Source: Pseudemcibacter aquimaris
GTDB lineage: Bacteria > Pseudomonadota > Alphaproteobacteria > Sphingomonadales > Emcibacteraceae
Reading direction: 5' to 3'
DNA length: 64,000 nucleotides
Assembly (NCBI RefSeq): GCF_028869115.1
Contig: NZ_CP079800.1
Location: 1,302,001 to 1,366,000 of the forward strand
The notes below the pieces were generated by a model. The model saw only the letters and a program-made list of their open reading frames with translations. It was not told where the DNA came from and made no database searches. Of this stretch, positions 53,343-62,295 are shown piece after piece. Position 1 is the stretch's first letter. Each line of letters begins with the position of its first letter. A program made the position numbers and the translations under genes.

Positions 53343-54284
53343 TTATAAGCTCTTCCATGCTTTTTCGAGCAATGCTTTGGTTGCACGAATACCATCTGGT
53401 TCTGAAAGATGTTGACCTTCATATTCAATGCCAATGTGACCTTGGAAGCCCGCATCTTTAACCAGTTTAAGCATTCTGCGGTAATCCATTTGGGTTTCAT
53501 TACCGTCTTTGTCAAAGGCATATGCCTTGGCACTGACGCCTTTAGCGTATGGCAGGTATTCTTCAACGCCGCGGTATGGGTCATACATATAGGAACAGCT
53601 GTTATTTTCCGTGCCGCCCCATTCCTTGCTGATACACCAGTTGCCAAAATCGGGCAGGGTGCCAAGATAAGGGTTATTCACTTGCTTTATCACATCAACC
53701 ATGAAGGCAGCATTGGATGTCTGAAGACCGTGATTTTCAACCAGAACATTGATGCCAAGTTTTTCACCATATTCGGTAAGACGACCAAGACCATTCACAA
53801 GGGCCGCTTTGATCGCAGTGTCCGTTCCTTTACCAAAGGCATTGACACGAACAGAATGGCATCCCATTTCACGCGCGGCATCAATCCATGGTTTATGTCT
53901 ATCAATTGATTGTGTGCGGTCAGTATCAGACGAACTGCCAAGCTCACCTTCGCCGTCAATCATGATCAACAGGCTTGTGACACCTTGATCATCGGCAATT
54001 TTACGCATTTCTTTCCAATAGGATGCGTTATGTTTCTCATTTGCATAAAAATCCGAAACATATTCAATGGCATCCAGATTAAACATATCCTTTGTGTCAG
54101 CTGCAAAATTCTTAGGATCAAGCGAGCCGTCCCGATAGGCTCTATGCAGTGACCATTGCGCGAGTGATATTTTAAGATCAGAACTATTTTGCGCAAATGC
54201 ATTCGGGATCATTGCCCCGATTGTTGTCGCAGTACCCGCCGCAGCAGAAAGTGCGATGAATTTACGTCTGTTATAATTATTCAT
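53343..54284 (-). CDS. Tat-exported sugar phosphate isomerase/epimerase-like TIM barrel
   Basis: 313 residues. A Tat signal (NRRKFIALSAAAGTATTIGA, cleavage after AFA) precedes an AP-endonuclease-2-type TIM barrel. Visible segments are KISLAQWSLHRAYRDGSLDP, LDAIEYVSDFYANEKH, VLVENHGLQTSNAAFMVDVI, LGTLPDFGNWCISKEW and HIGIEYEGQH. Glu and His residues in ENHG, DFGN and IEYEG would bind the metal. Relatives are sugar isomerases or hydroxypyruvate isomerases, usually cytosolic. It lies 24 bases after the tricorn gene, so it shares its message. Confidence 0.87.
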   Translation of the reverse strand: MNNYNRRKFIALSAAAGTATTIGAMIPNAFAQNSSDLKISLAQWSLHRAYRDGSLDPKNFAADTKDMFNLDAIEYVSDFYANEKHNASYWKEMRKIADDQGVTSLLIMIDGEGELGSSSDTDRTQSIDRHKPWIDAAREMGCHSVRVNAFGKGTDTAIKAALVNGLGRLTEYGEKLGINVLVENHGLQTSNAAFMVDVIKQVNNPYLGTLPDFGNWCISKEWGGTENNSCSYMYDPYRGVEEYLPYAKGVSAKAYAFDKDGNETQMDYRRMLKLVKDAGFQGHIGIEYEGQHLSEPDGIRATKALLEKAWKSL

Positions 54285-54308
54285 TCTTTTTATTCCCTAT
54301 AGAATTTT

Positions 54309-57300
54309 TTATTTGTTATCAAGTTCCATCAACATGGTTTCGACAGCTTTTTCAAGTTGAACATCACGGCCAGCAGTAACGCTCTCTGGGTCAGCATAGA
54401 TCAACACATCTGGGTGGTCTGTCTGGCGCTCAAGAAATTTACCATCTGGGTCATAAATGCCAAGTGGGGGTGTTCCTGCGCGGATGTCGCCTGATGCTGT
54501 GGTTTCCCAGCCAGCGTAACTACAAGTTCCTGTAACGGGCGTGCCGACAACAGTGCTGACATCAAGGTTAAGCCACGCTGCGGTAAAACACGAGCCATCA
54601 GAATAAGCACCCTGATTGACCAGCGCAATGGAAGGTTTTACCCATTCGGTTAACGGTTCACCTTGTGCAACACGGCCATTTGGTACATTCCACATGTATT
54701 GTGTTCCGGAAAAGAGCTGTACTAACCAGTCCACCAAATCCCCTCCGCCATTGTCGCGTACATCGATAATAACGGCTTCTTTGGTGTAATGACGGCCAAA
54801 GAGATCCCGATAAACGCGGCGATAAGAATTATCGGACATGTTTGGTACATAAACATATCCTAAACGTCCGCCAGAAAGCTCTTCAACCAAGTCATGGCGG
54901 GAAAGAACCCATTGTTCACGCAACCATGCACGTTCTTCGTTTTGGGAAACTGGTGTCACAACAACATCAAATTCGCCGTCATCATCTGCTAACGTTAATC
55001 TTGTTCTTTTTCCTGTCGTTTCAAGCATGTGTTGGTAATAATTCACATCTGTATCAAGTTTTACATCATTGATTGCTATAATACGGTTCCCGGCAGCTGC
55101 ACGGTCACTGGCTTTGCTTAATGGGCCCGCTTCAAGTACATCAGCAATTAATATGCCGCTATCATTTGAATTTGCATGATCAAGTATGGCGCCAATTGCA
55201 CCAGTGTTTGCTATTGGTTTCCCAAGATAACGACTATTGGCGTGGGAAACATCAAGTTCACCAGTAAGTTCTGCAAGCAGTTCAGAAAAGTCCCGGTTGT
55301 TATTGATTGCAGCAACTTTCGCAGCATATTCACCATACATTTGATCCCATTTGGCCTCTACAAGCACATCTGGATTATAAATTCGGTCATTCGTTACTTG
55401 CCAAAGGTGGTATAGCATTGCTTCGCGTTCTTTATTGGCGTCAAGTGCCATTGTTCCTTCCGCGGCAATTGGGGAGGTTTTACCATCCTCAAGGACAATT
55501 TTCTGTAATTTCCCATCTGTAAGAACAATTGCATTTTTTCCATCCGTCGTCATTTCCATTCCGGCGGATCGGGCATCCAGTTTCGCAAGTTTTGAGGTCG
55601 TTTCCTCACGGAAATCATGGACCCAAAGATCATATCCAGATTCAAACCTTGCCAAATAATAAAGCTTTGATGCATCTTCGTTTAATGCAAATCCAGCTAG
55701 TCGCGATGAATGAATGGTAAGGCGAGCCTGTCTTTCGATGGCGCTTTCAAGTTCGATGGTAACAACAGGAATTTCTTCTTCTGCTTCATCATCGCCGTTT
55801 TCTTCGTCTTTGTCTTCTTTACTTGCTTCTTCGTCCAGCGCGACTTGCTCTTTATTGCGGCGGAAATCATCCCACGCATCTTGGGTTAGGAATTGTGCGT
55901 AAACATCTCTATCTGATCCATGACCGCCATGGTCACGTCGGCCGTAACGATCGGTCGCCCAGCTGATTATGCCACCATTTTTATGCCATTGTGGGCCGTT
56001 ATCCGCATAGCCGGATTGGCTGATGTCTAATGTTTCGCCGGAACCATCCGATGCAACTATTGCTACATTGGGAAAGAATAAACGGCCATTTGCTTCCATA
56101 TCCACTGCAATCCATTTGCTGTCAGGGGACCATGATGTTGTTATACTGCCTACACTCATGGAAGAGTAATTATGTTCAGCCGCTAATATGCTGTGGGACC
56201 GCCCGCTTTCAATATCATATACGCGGACCTCGTCCCAATCATTGGTATAGGCAATCTGTTTTCCATCTGGTGAAACGATTGGGTTAAATACCGAATTTTC
56301 GGCTTCAATAAGTTTTTCTTCGTTCAATTTTGTTGAAACATAAAAATGTGTTTCATCCTCAAGAACAAGGCTGGTTTGGTAAATCTGCCAGCGTTCCATG
56401 CGTTCCGATGCGTAAACCAGCCCACGTCCATCCGGTGTAAATCCAACGTTTCTTTCAAGACCAGGTGTATTGGTGATTTGTTTTGTCGTACCAAATTCAA
56501 GGGCGGTTACGAAAATATTGCCGCGGGCGATATAGGCGATCTCTTTCCCGTCTGGTGACACTGTAAATTCACTTATGTCAGCACCCACTGGGATTTGACT
56601 GGTCAATGCACCTTGGGAATTAGTCATGATGTTAATATTTAGTTGCTGTGGTGCTTCGTTCGGATTTGCAACATAAACAGTGCCGAAATAATTATAGGCA
56701 TAGCGGCCGTTATCCGCGACCGAAAGGTCACGAACCGCATGAAGATCATGAAAACTAAGTTGTTTTGCGCTATCCTCGCCACCAGAAAACGTCTGGTGCC
56801 AGACATTCACGGTTCCGCTTCGGTCACTAAGGAAATAAAAGCCGCCTTGATCATCAGAAAATGCCGGTGTCGTGTCATTCCATTTATTGGTCGTAAGCTG
56901 CTCGAATGTTCCATCGGATGGGTTTGCCAGCCAAACATCACGGGCAAATGGGGAATCATCATGTTTTCTGTAAAACTGTTCAAGGCCAGGATCATTGGCA
57001 TAAATTAATGTGCTGCCGTCATTGTTCCATTTTGCTTGTATGGCAACAATGGGTAAAACTTGTGATGGTGTGCCGCCGGAAAGGGGAACTTGATAAAGTT
57101 CAACGTCGCGTCTTGCTGGGTCTTCGCTGGCATTAAGTTTGTCATATCTTGATGATGTGAATAAGACACTTGATCCATCATGTGCGAAATCCGTCGGTAT
57201 ATCGTCACCGGAATGATACGTCAGTCGGCTGATTTGCCCACCAGTAGCAGGAAGAAGAAAGATATCCATATTACCGTGCCTGTCGCTGGCAAAAGCAATC

Positions 57301-57542
57301 CACTTTCCATCAGGCGACCATACCGGGTTTCCTTCCCATGATGCGGCTGTGGTCAGCGGCATTGCCATCCCACCATCCGCAGAAACAGAATAAATATCCC
57401 CCATATGGGTAAATAATACGGTTGATCCGTCCGGCGAAATTGCCACATCGCGGTGCCAATTGCCGGATGTATTTTCTTGTTGGGCAAAAGTTGCGGTGAT
57501 TGTGATTAATGAAAAAAGTGAAAATAGGCGAATGAAACGCAT
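54309..57542 (-). CDS. Exported tricorn-type protease (S41 family)
   Basis: 1077 residues from ATG 57542 (AAGGATC upstream), which begins the signal peptide (MRFIRLFSLFSLITITATFA). Two beta-propeller regions rich in PD40/TolB-like repeats follow (WSPDGKWIAFASDRHGN, FSDDQGGFYFLSDRSGT). An acidic insert comes at ~610-640, then a core domain with His in ELDVSHANSRYLG, a PDZ domain (~790-870), and the protease with VIDVRDNGGGDLVDW and the nucleophile Ser in NQGAYSDGSCFTAAW. The closing Glu is in LERQTDHPDV. It degrades peptides from unfolded proteins, here probably in the periplasm. The TIM-barrel gene follows at 24 bases. Confidence 0.92.
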   Translation of the reverse strand: MRFIRLFSLFSLITITATFAQQENTSGNWHRDVAISPDGSTVLFTHMGDIYSVSADGGMAMPLTTAASWEGNPVWSPDGKWIAFASDRHGNMDIFLLPATGGQISRLTYHSGDDIPTDFAHDGSSVLFTSSRYDKLNASEDPARRDVELYQVPLSGGTPSQVLPIVAIQAKWNNDGSTLIYANDPGLEQFYRKHDDSPFARDVWLANPSDGTFEQLTTNKWNDTTPAFSDDQGGFYFLSDRSGTVNVWHQTFSGGEDSAKQLSFHDLHAVRDLSVADNGRYAYNYFGTVYVANPNEAPQQLNINIMTNSQGALTSQIPVGADISEFTVSPDGKEIAYIARGNIFVTALEFGTTKQITNTPGLERNVGFTPDGRGLVYASERMERWQIYQTSLVLEDETHFYVSTKLNEEKLIEAENSVFNPIVSPDGKQIAYTNDWDEVRVYDIESGRSHSILAAEHNYSSMSVGSITTSWSPDSKWIAVDMEANGRLFFPNVAIVASDGSGETLDISQSGYADNGPQWHKNGGIISWATDRYGRRDHGGHGSDRDVYAQFLTQDAWDDFRRNKEQVALDEEASKEDKDEENGDDEAEEEIPVVTIELESAIERQARLTIHSSRLAGFALNEDASKLYYLARFESGYDLWVHDFREETTSKLAKLDARSAGMEMTTDGKNAIVLTDGKLQKIVLEDGKTSPIAAEGTMALDANKEREAMLYHLWQVTNDRIYNPDVLVEAKWDQMYGEYAAKVAAINNNRDFSELLAELTGELDVSHANSRYLGKPIANTGAIGAILDHANSNDSGILIADVLEAGPLSKASDRAAAGNRIIAINDVKLDTDVNYYQHMLETTGKRTRLTLADDDGEFDVVVTPVSQNEERAWLREQWVLSRHDLVEELSGGRLGYVYVPNMSDNSYRRVYRDLFGRHYTKEAVIIDVRDNGGGDLVDWLVQLFSGTQYMWNVPNGRVAQGEPLTEWVKPSIALVNQGAYSDGSCFTAAWLNLDVSTVVGTPVTGTCSYAGWETTASGDIRAGTPPLGIYDPDGKFLERQTDHPDVLIYADPESVTAGRDVQLEKAVETMLMELDNK

Positions 57543-57665
57543 TGATTGATCCTTATTCAGCATCTTGTGTTAATGAATATCGGGATTTCTATTTTGGATT
57601 ATAGACTTTAATCCATGTCCTCTCACAAAATGCTTAACACACATATTTTCGAAAAGCAATTTTGA

Positions 57666-57675
57666 TGTGATCACA
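57666..57675. promoter_or_regulatory. Palindrome upstream of the tricorn gene
   Basis: TGTGATCACA, a perfect 10-bp palindrome, 124 bases before the tricorn start at 57542. It may be a transcription-factor site, but it is short and could be chance. Confidence 0.25.
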
Positions 57676-57779
57676 AGCGAATATGGTAAATCAATGACAG
57701 TATTTGGATTGTCTATTGTGCTGGAAGGTCTTTTTCTAGTCAGTGAAAACAAAGCAATACCTTGACTTGACCGGGGATG

Positions 57780-57804
57780 GGCATGACGGCGTATTTGTCA
57801 TGCC
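57780..57804. repeat. Inverted repeat between tricorn and glycosyltransferase-like genes
   Basis: GGCATGAC (57780-57787) and GTCATGCC (57797-57804) form an 8-bp stem with a 9-base loop, 45 bases past the stop of the 57849 gene on its strand. No T run follows, so it is not a normal terminator. Confidence 0.4.
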
Positions 57805-57848
57805 GTTATCACTATTGATCTTAAATAGACTGTGAACAGCAGTATCTA

Positions 57849-58829
57849 CTATTGATCCAAAAACTCTCTTATTTTATCTCTCAGCTCTGGGTTGCTTTTC
57901 TTAATTTTTGTCAGCACAGCAAGCAACTGTTCAATTGTGATAGGTACTTGATCATTTTCCATCATTCGTGCAGACGTTTTATTTAGAAGTTCTATCCCAT
58001 TAACATCTAGCTCACCCTTACGGCATTGAGATAAGAGAGCTGTATAAGTGTAAGAACATAATTCTCTTTCAGTAATCATGTTTCTATTTGTTTTTATAAA
58101 CACACACTCTAAAGGAGATATTGACCTTCCGAAAAAAGCGGATTTAAAAAGCGGATCACCGCTTCTTAATGTATTCGGTGAAACAGTTTCTTTGTGATCA
58201 ATATTGTATCTATCAAACGTAGGTAATAATGAAGATATAGAATATCCATTTTCCATAATTATTTGTGACATCTGTATTTCATAGTCATTGATAATATCAT
58301 CTTTTTCCAGTTGATCTGGTACGTCATAAAACCCCTTTTGCGCGAGCAATTGATATCCTTCTGACGAAAGTGCATAGGCCATTGTTTGAACATGAAAAAA
58401 TGGCGGGCTATATGTGTGCCTCTCACCAAATTTTTGTGAATGATATGATTGTTCAGGTAATAGGTTTATTGAGGACCCGATTAATGCAACATCAGCAGAA
58501 AGTTTTGTTGTAAAGGTTTGATGCCAGTTTTTATCATTATATGTCGGTAAAAACGGTCCCCTTACACTAGAGTTAATAAAAACATAGGCATCATAATGAT
58601 TGTCTGTGTTTTGTTTATAAAACTCTAAAACCGCACCAAAATCATTATTGTGATTTTCTATAAAAAAGTAAGTTACATTTGAAAATTCAGGCAGTTCAAA
58701 AGAACAATTCCCCGATATATAAACAAAGTAATCCACATCATCGACTATTGCAGTATTTAAGAAATAAATGAAATTTTCTTTGTATGTTTGATCGACTTCA
58801 AAATATTGATAGATGATCGCGGTTTTCAT
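57849..58829 (-). CDS. Glycosyltransferase-like hypothetical protein
   Basis: 326 residues from ATG 58829; the ATG at 58841 is equally possible and ribosome sites are weak for both. The N terminus (KTAIIYQYFEVDQTYKENFI) and the central YDAYVFINSSVRGPFLP resemble capsule and rhamnan-synthesis-associated glycosyltransferases, in which FxNSSVRGPF is a recurring motif. The LIGSSINLL and MAYALSSEGYQLL strands fit a GT-A-like fold. The last ~70 residues are a helical tail. There is no signal peptide or membrane helix. It is AT-rich and next to the ankyrin/TPR gene, perhaps an acquired pair. Substrate unknown. Confidence 0.65.
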   Translation of the reverse strand: MKTAIIYQYFEVDQTYKENFIYFLNTAIVDDVDYFVYISGNCSFELPEFSNVTYFFIENHNNDFGAVLEFYKQNTDNHYDAYVFINSSVRGPFLPTYNDKNWHQTFTTKLSADVALIGSSINLLPEQSYHSQKFGERHTYSPPFFHVQTMAYALSSEGYQLLAQKGFYDVPDQLEKDDIINDYEIQMSQIIMENGYSISSLLPTFDRYNIDHKETVSPNTLRSGDPLFKSAFFGRSISPLECVFIKTNRNMITERELCSYTYTALLSQCRKGELDVNGIELLNKTSARMMENDQVPITIEQLLAVLTKIKKSNPELRDKIREFLDQ

Positions 58830-58973
58830 TACGGTATCCAATAGAGTTAAATGATTTTACGTAGATTAAGTTAAGGCCTCTTAAGTCGGTAATGGCAGTG
58901 TATGGTAGAATCAATTTGCTCTGACTCCATTGGTTCCTGATCCATTGATCTCGACTCCTTTGATCTCAGAAAC

Positions 58974-60902
58974 TCAGAAACTTCGCTCGCGTATTTCTTC
59001 AGCCTTGTCAGAGTAATCATATTTCTCATAAAGTGCTAGAGCTGCTTTATAATGCTCTTTAGCTATATGTGGGTCATCATTTTCAGCTAATACATCACCA
59101 AGCTTAATATGAATATTGGCAACCCTTGAGGCTGCGATTTTAGCGTATATATCTATTGTTTTCTGCGCATTTATTTCAAACTCATAAGCTTCTATTAAAT
59201 TTATGAAGAGTCTTTCATAAACTTTTTGTGCAACGTCAAAATGGCCATTCTCGACTTCTATATCACCTAATTGTTCGTAATGGCGATTATATACATTCGG
59301 ATGTACGAGATAATTTCTATAATTTACACCTTTATATTCATATTCATTGTTCATATTGGCAGTAAAACCATCAAGATGTAAATGATACATATGTTCATGG
59401 TTTATATATTTAATGGTTTCATCTTCGGATTTATGATCAATTTTGGAAAGCATGACTTGAATGGCCATTGACTGGTCAAATTTTACACTAATATTTTTAT
59501 GGTTTCGTGAAATTTTTCCTGCTAGTTTTACTACTTTTCGAGCTTCATCAAATTCACCTAATTGCAATTCCATATCTGCCCTTTTTAGATATAGGAAGAA
59601 CAAGTACTGATCAAAGTCTCCAACAGATGGTACAAGTAAAGTCTCGTCCGTATGTTCATTAAATACATTCAGTTGTTTTTCATGAGTTTTGCGCATGCCT
59701 TCAACATTGCCGACAATAGTGTATAATTTTACAAGACGGGCTAACATGTTCGCTCTATGAAAACCTTGATCTTCCATATTGTCAAATTCTAACGCTTTAA
59801 TTAAGTCGGCTATTGCCTCATCGTATTTTTTAGTTCTTTCTAACATACCTGAACGTGCAGAGTGGGCACTGCTTCTGTCTCTGCTTTCATTGGTTAAGTC
59901 AGCGAAATCAAAAATCTGGTCTATAATTTCCAGCTCTAATTTGTAATCTTTTTGGTTCCTGACGTATGCAATATAAAGATTTATATATTTTCTTGCCTCA
60001 TCATATTCTTCCATTTTAATCAGCAATTTGATTGTTTTGTCATAGCTCTCCTTGATCAGAGTTGGCTGAGTGGTACGAATTACATCGGGTTTGAGGATGC
60101 GGGAATAATCTCTTATCTTTTTAATATCTTCTGGATTATGTTCTTTATCTTTATCCTGTTTGCGTTTTTTTATTTTTACAATATGGGTTAGTAAATTTCG
60201 ATCGACTCCTAAAAAACCTTTGCTAGTCGCAATATCATGAGCATTAGCTCCAGCATTATTTTTCCTATATACATCCGCTCCGTTATCTAATAATAGCTGT
60301 ACAAGATCAGCATTACCTGTAAAAGCAGCCATAAGTAATGCCGTGTTTCCACGCGTGTCTATTTCATCATCAACGCTTACACCATGTTCCAGTAAGGTTT
60401 TTACGACTTCTTTGTGTCCGTATCTTGTAGAGGCACCTAATGCAGTGCCGCCGAATTTGTCTGGAATTTTATAGTCAGCATCATTATCCAGTAGGAGTTT
60501 TACGACCTCATGATGGCCTTGAGAGGCCGCTCTATACAATGGCGTTATACCATTTCCCTCTTGTATGTTTATGTTCGCGCCTTTGTCTATTAAGGCTGAG
60601 ATTATTTCCACGTGCCCCTGATTTGCGGCAGCTAGCATGGCAGATATTCCAGTTTTATCTTGACCATTGATGTCAGCACCAATTCCCAGATATACATTCA
60701 CCATTGCAAGATCGCCATTAAATGCAGCTTGTCGTAAACCTTTGTCTTCGGTTTCGCCAGCAAATGAAGGGGGAATAAGAAATATGCAGAATAAAAAGAA
60801 AATAAAATACGAAGTTATGTGGAAGTAATTATTTATACGGTTTAAAACTATAGGAATAATGATATTTGTATCTGTTTTAATAGGATATAAGATCATGCGC
60901 AA
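58974..60902 (-). CDS. Exported ankyrin- and TPR-repeat protein
   Basis: 642 residues. An N-terminal hydrophobic segment (~29-46, YFIFFLFCIFLIPPSFA) looks like a signal, though the preceding ~28 residues are long for one. Five or six ankyrin repeats occupy ~55-235 (AMLAAANQGHVEIISALIDK, LYRAASQGHHEVVKLLLDND, LLMAAFTGNADLVQLLLDNG). A Lys/Asp-rich linker leads to TPR-like helices (~290-640, for example EYDEARKYINLYIAYV, EEHYKAALALYEKY-like). It should be a periplasmic protein-protein scaffold. The composition is AT-rich. The start is uncertain by one or two codons. Confidence 0.8.
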   Translation of the reverse strand: MRMILYPIKTDTNIIIPIVLNRINNYFHITSYFIFFLFCIFLIPPSFAGETEDKGLRQAAFNGDLAMVNVYLGIGADINGQDKTGISAMLAAANQGHVEIISALIDKGANINIQEGNGITPLYRAASQGHHEVVKLLLDNDADYKIPDKFGGTALGASTRYGHKEVVKTLLEHGVSVDDEIDTRGNTALLMAAFTGNADLVQLLLDNGADVYRKNNAGANAHDIATSKGFLGVDRNLLTHIVKIKKRKQDKDKEHNPEDIKKIRDYSRILKPDVIRTTQPTLIKESYDKTIKLLIKMEEYDEARKYINLYIAYVRNQKDYKLELEIIDQIFDFADLTNESRDRSSAHSARSGMLERTKKYDEAIADLIKALEFDNMEDQGFHRANMLARLVKLYTIVGNVEGMRKTHEKQLNVFNEHTDETLLVPSVGDFDQYLFFLYLKRADMELQLGEFDEARKVVKLAGKISRNHKNISVKFDQSMAIQVMLSKIDHKSEDETIKYINHEHMYHLHLDGFTANMNNEYEYKGVNYRNYLVHPNVYNRHYEQLGDIEVENGHFDVAQKVYERLFINLIEAYEFEINAQKTIDIYAKIAASRVANIHIKLGDVLAENDDPHIAKEHYKAALALYEKYDYSDKAEEIRERSF

Positions 60903-61029
60903 AACATCCCCAAATATTAGAAAGTTTAAACTCTTTAAGTAAATTATTTAATTACGGATAATGAGTCAATCAAGCTAGAGCGATTGTAGAGTAATAGGGA
61001 TAAAATACTAGATATTAAAATATACCTCT

Positions 61030-62184
61030 TCACCTCTCGTGTGGAAACACCTCGATCTCACCATCATTAATCGCAAACGCCACCTTGCCATGCTTTAGAT
61101 CGATTGCGTTTTTGCCGAATAGGTCATAACGCCATCCATGCAGCGCCTTTACATCCGCGTCGTCGTTTTCAGCGATTTTTTCTAGGTCTTCTACATTTGC
61201 CAATAGCTTTGGTGCGACGTTTTCGGATTTGCAGACGAGCTTGAGTAACACTTTAAGCAATTCCACCACGGGATCGGTGTTTTGTGATGGTGGTTTGCGG
61301 CGGCTGATTTCCGGTAACTCGCTTTCGGGTAAATCGATGACTTCTTTGATGATGTCGATCACGGCTTTTCCGGCTTTGCTGTTGGCGAAATTGCTGCCCA
61401 GACCGCGGATGCCCGTTAATCCGTTCACGTGGGTTGGGCGAGCAGCCGATAATTCAAGCATGACTTCGTCGCGCATGATGCGGTTTCTTGGCAGGTTGCG
61501 CTTTTGTGCGTCGGCCTCACGCCATTCGGCGATACGGCGCACGATCGCGTTAAATCGGCGGTTGCTGTTTCTGATTTTAACGCGTTTCCATGCATCTTCA
61601 GGTTTGATAATATAGCTGTCTTTATCCAGCATATCTTCGATTTCTTCTTTTAACCAATGTTCGCGGCCATTTTTTTCGAGCTTTGCGGCAAGTTTTTTAT
61701 AAATCACGCGTAAATGTGTTACATCGCCAAGGGCATAATCAATTTGTCGTTCGGTGAGGGGGCGTCTCGACCAATCGGTAAATCGTGTACTTTTATCAAG
61801 GGATTGATTGCATAACGCGATTACCAGTTTTTCATAACCGATGCTATCGCCAAAGCCGCAAACCATTGCAGCGATTTGAGAATCGAATAATGGTTTTGGC
61901 ACAACGCCCGCTTGATTAACGAAAATTTCGATATCTTGTTTGGCCGCATGGAAAACTTTTATAACCTTTTCATTTTCCATCAAATCGTAAAATGGGGTCA
62001 AGTCAATGCCACTCGCAAGTGTATCAATGGCGTGATATTCGTTATCGTCGGCAATTTGTATTAGGCAAAGCTTTGAATAATATGTCTTATCCCGAAGAAA
62101 TTCCGTATCAACCGTCACATAATCCGATTTTGATAGACGGTCACAGAGGGCTTTTAAGTCCTCATTCGTTGTAATTACGCTCAT
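61030..62184 (-). CDS. rnd: Ribonuclease D
   Basis: 384 residues, the normal length. RNase D trims tRNA 3' ends. DEDDy exonuclease residues are seen: Asp and Glu in VTVDTEFLRDKTYYSKLCL, Asp in AAKQDIEIFV, and Tyr/Asp in IDYALGDVTHLRVIY. An HRDC domain follows (WREADAQKRNLPRNRIMRDE). Divergent from aspS across 111 bases, an arrangement common in Alphaproteobacteria. Confidence 0.96.
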   Translation of the reverse strand: MSVITTNEDLKALCDRLSKSDYVTVDTEFLRDKTYYSKLCLIQIADDNEYHAIDTLASGIDLTPFYDLMENEKVIKVFHAAKQDIEIFVNQAGVVPKPLFDSQIAAMVCGFGDSIGYEKLVIALCNQSLDKSTRFTDWSRRPLTERQIDYALGDVTHLRVIYKKLAAKLEKNGREHWLKEEIEDMLDKDSYIIKPEDAWKRVKIRNSNRRFNAIVRRIAEWREADAQKRNLPRNRIMRDEVMLELSAARPTHVNGLTGIRGLGSNFANSKAGKAVIDIIKEVIDLPESELPEISRRKPPSQNTDPVVELLKVLLKLVCKSENVAPKLLANVEDLEKIAENDDADVKALHGWRYDLFGKNAIDLKHGKVAFAINDGEIEVFPHER

Positions 62185-62295
62185 AAATACCCTTAATATA
62201 TTGGCTCAAATGAAAGATTAACTTGACTATGCGACAATAAAGCATAAAAACACTTTAAATTGAACATGAATATTTAAAAAAGTAGAAGAAAGATT

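Noticed and set aside
57780-57804. Terminator of the glycosyltransferase-like gene
   Set aside because: The 8-bp stem has no T run on either strand, so it is listed only as an inverted repeat.
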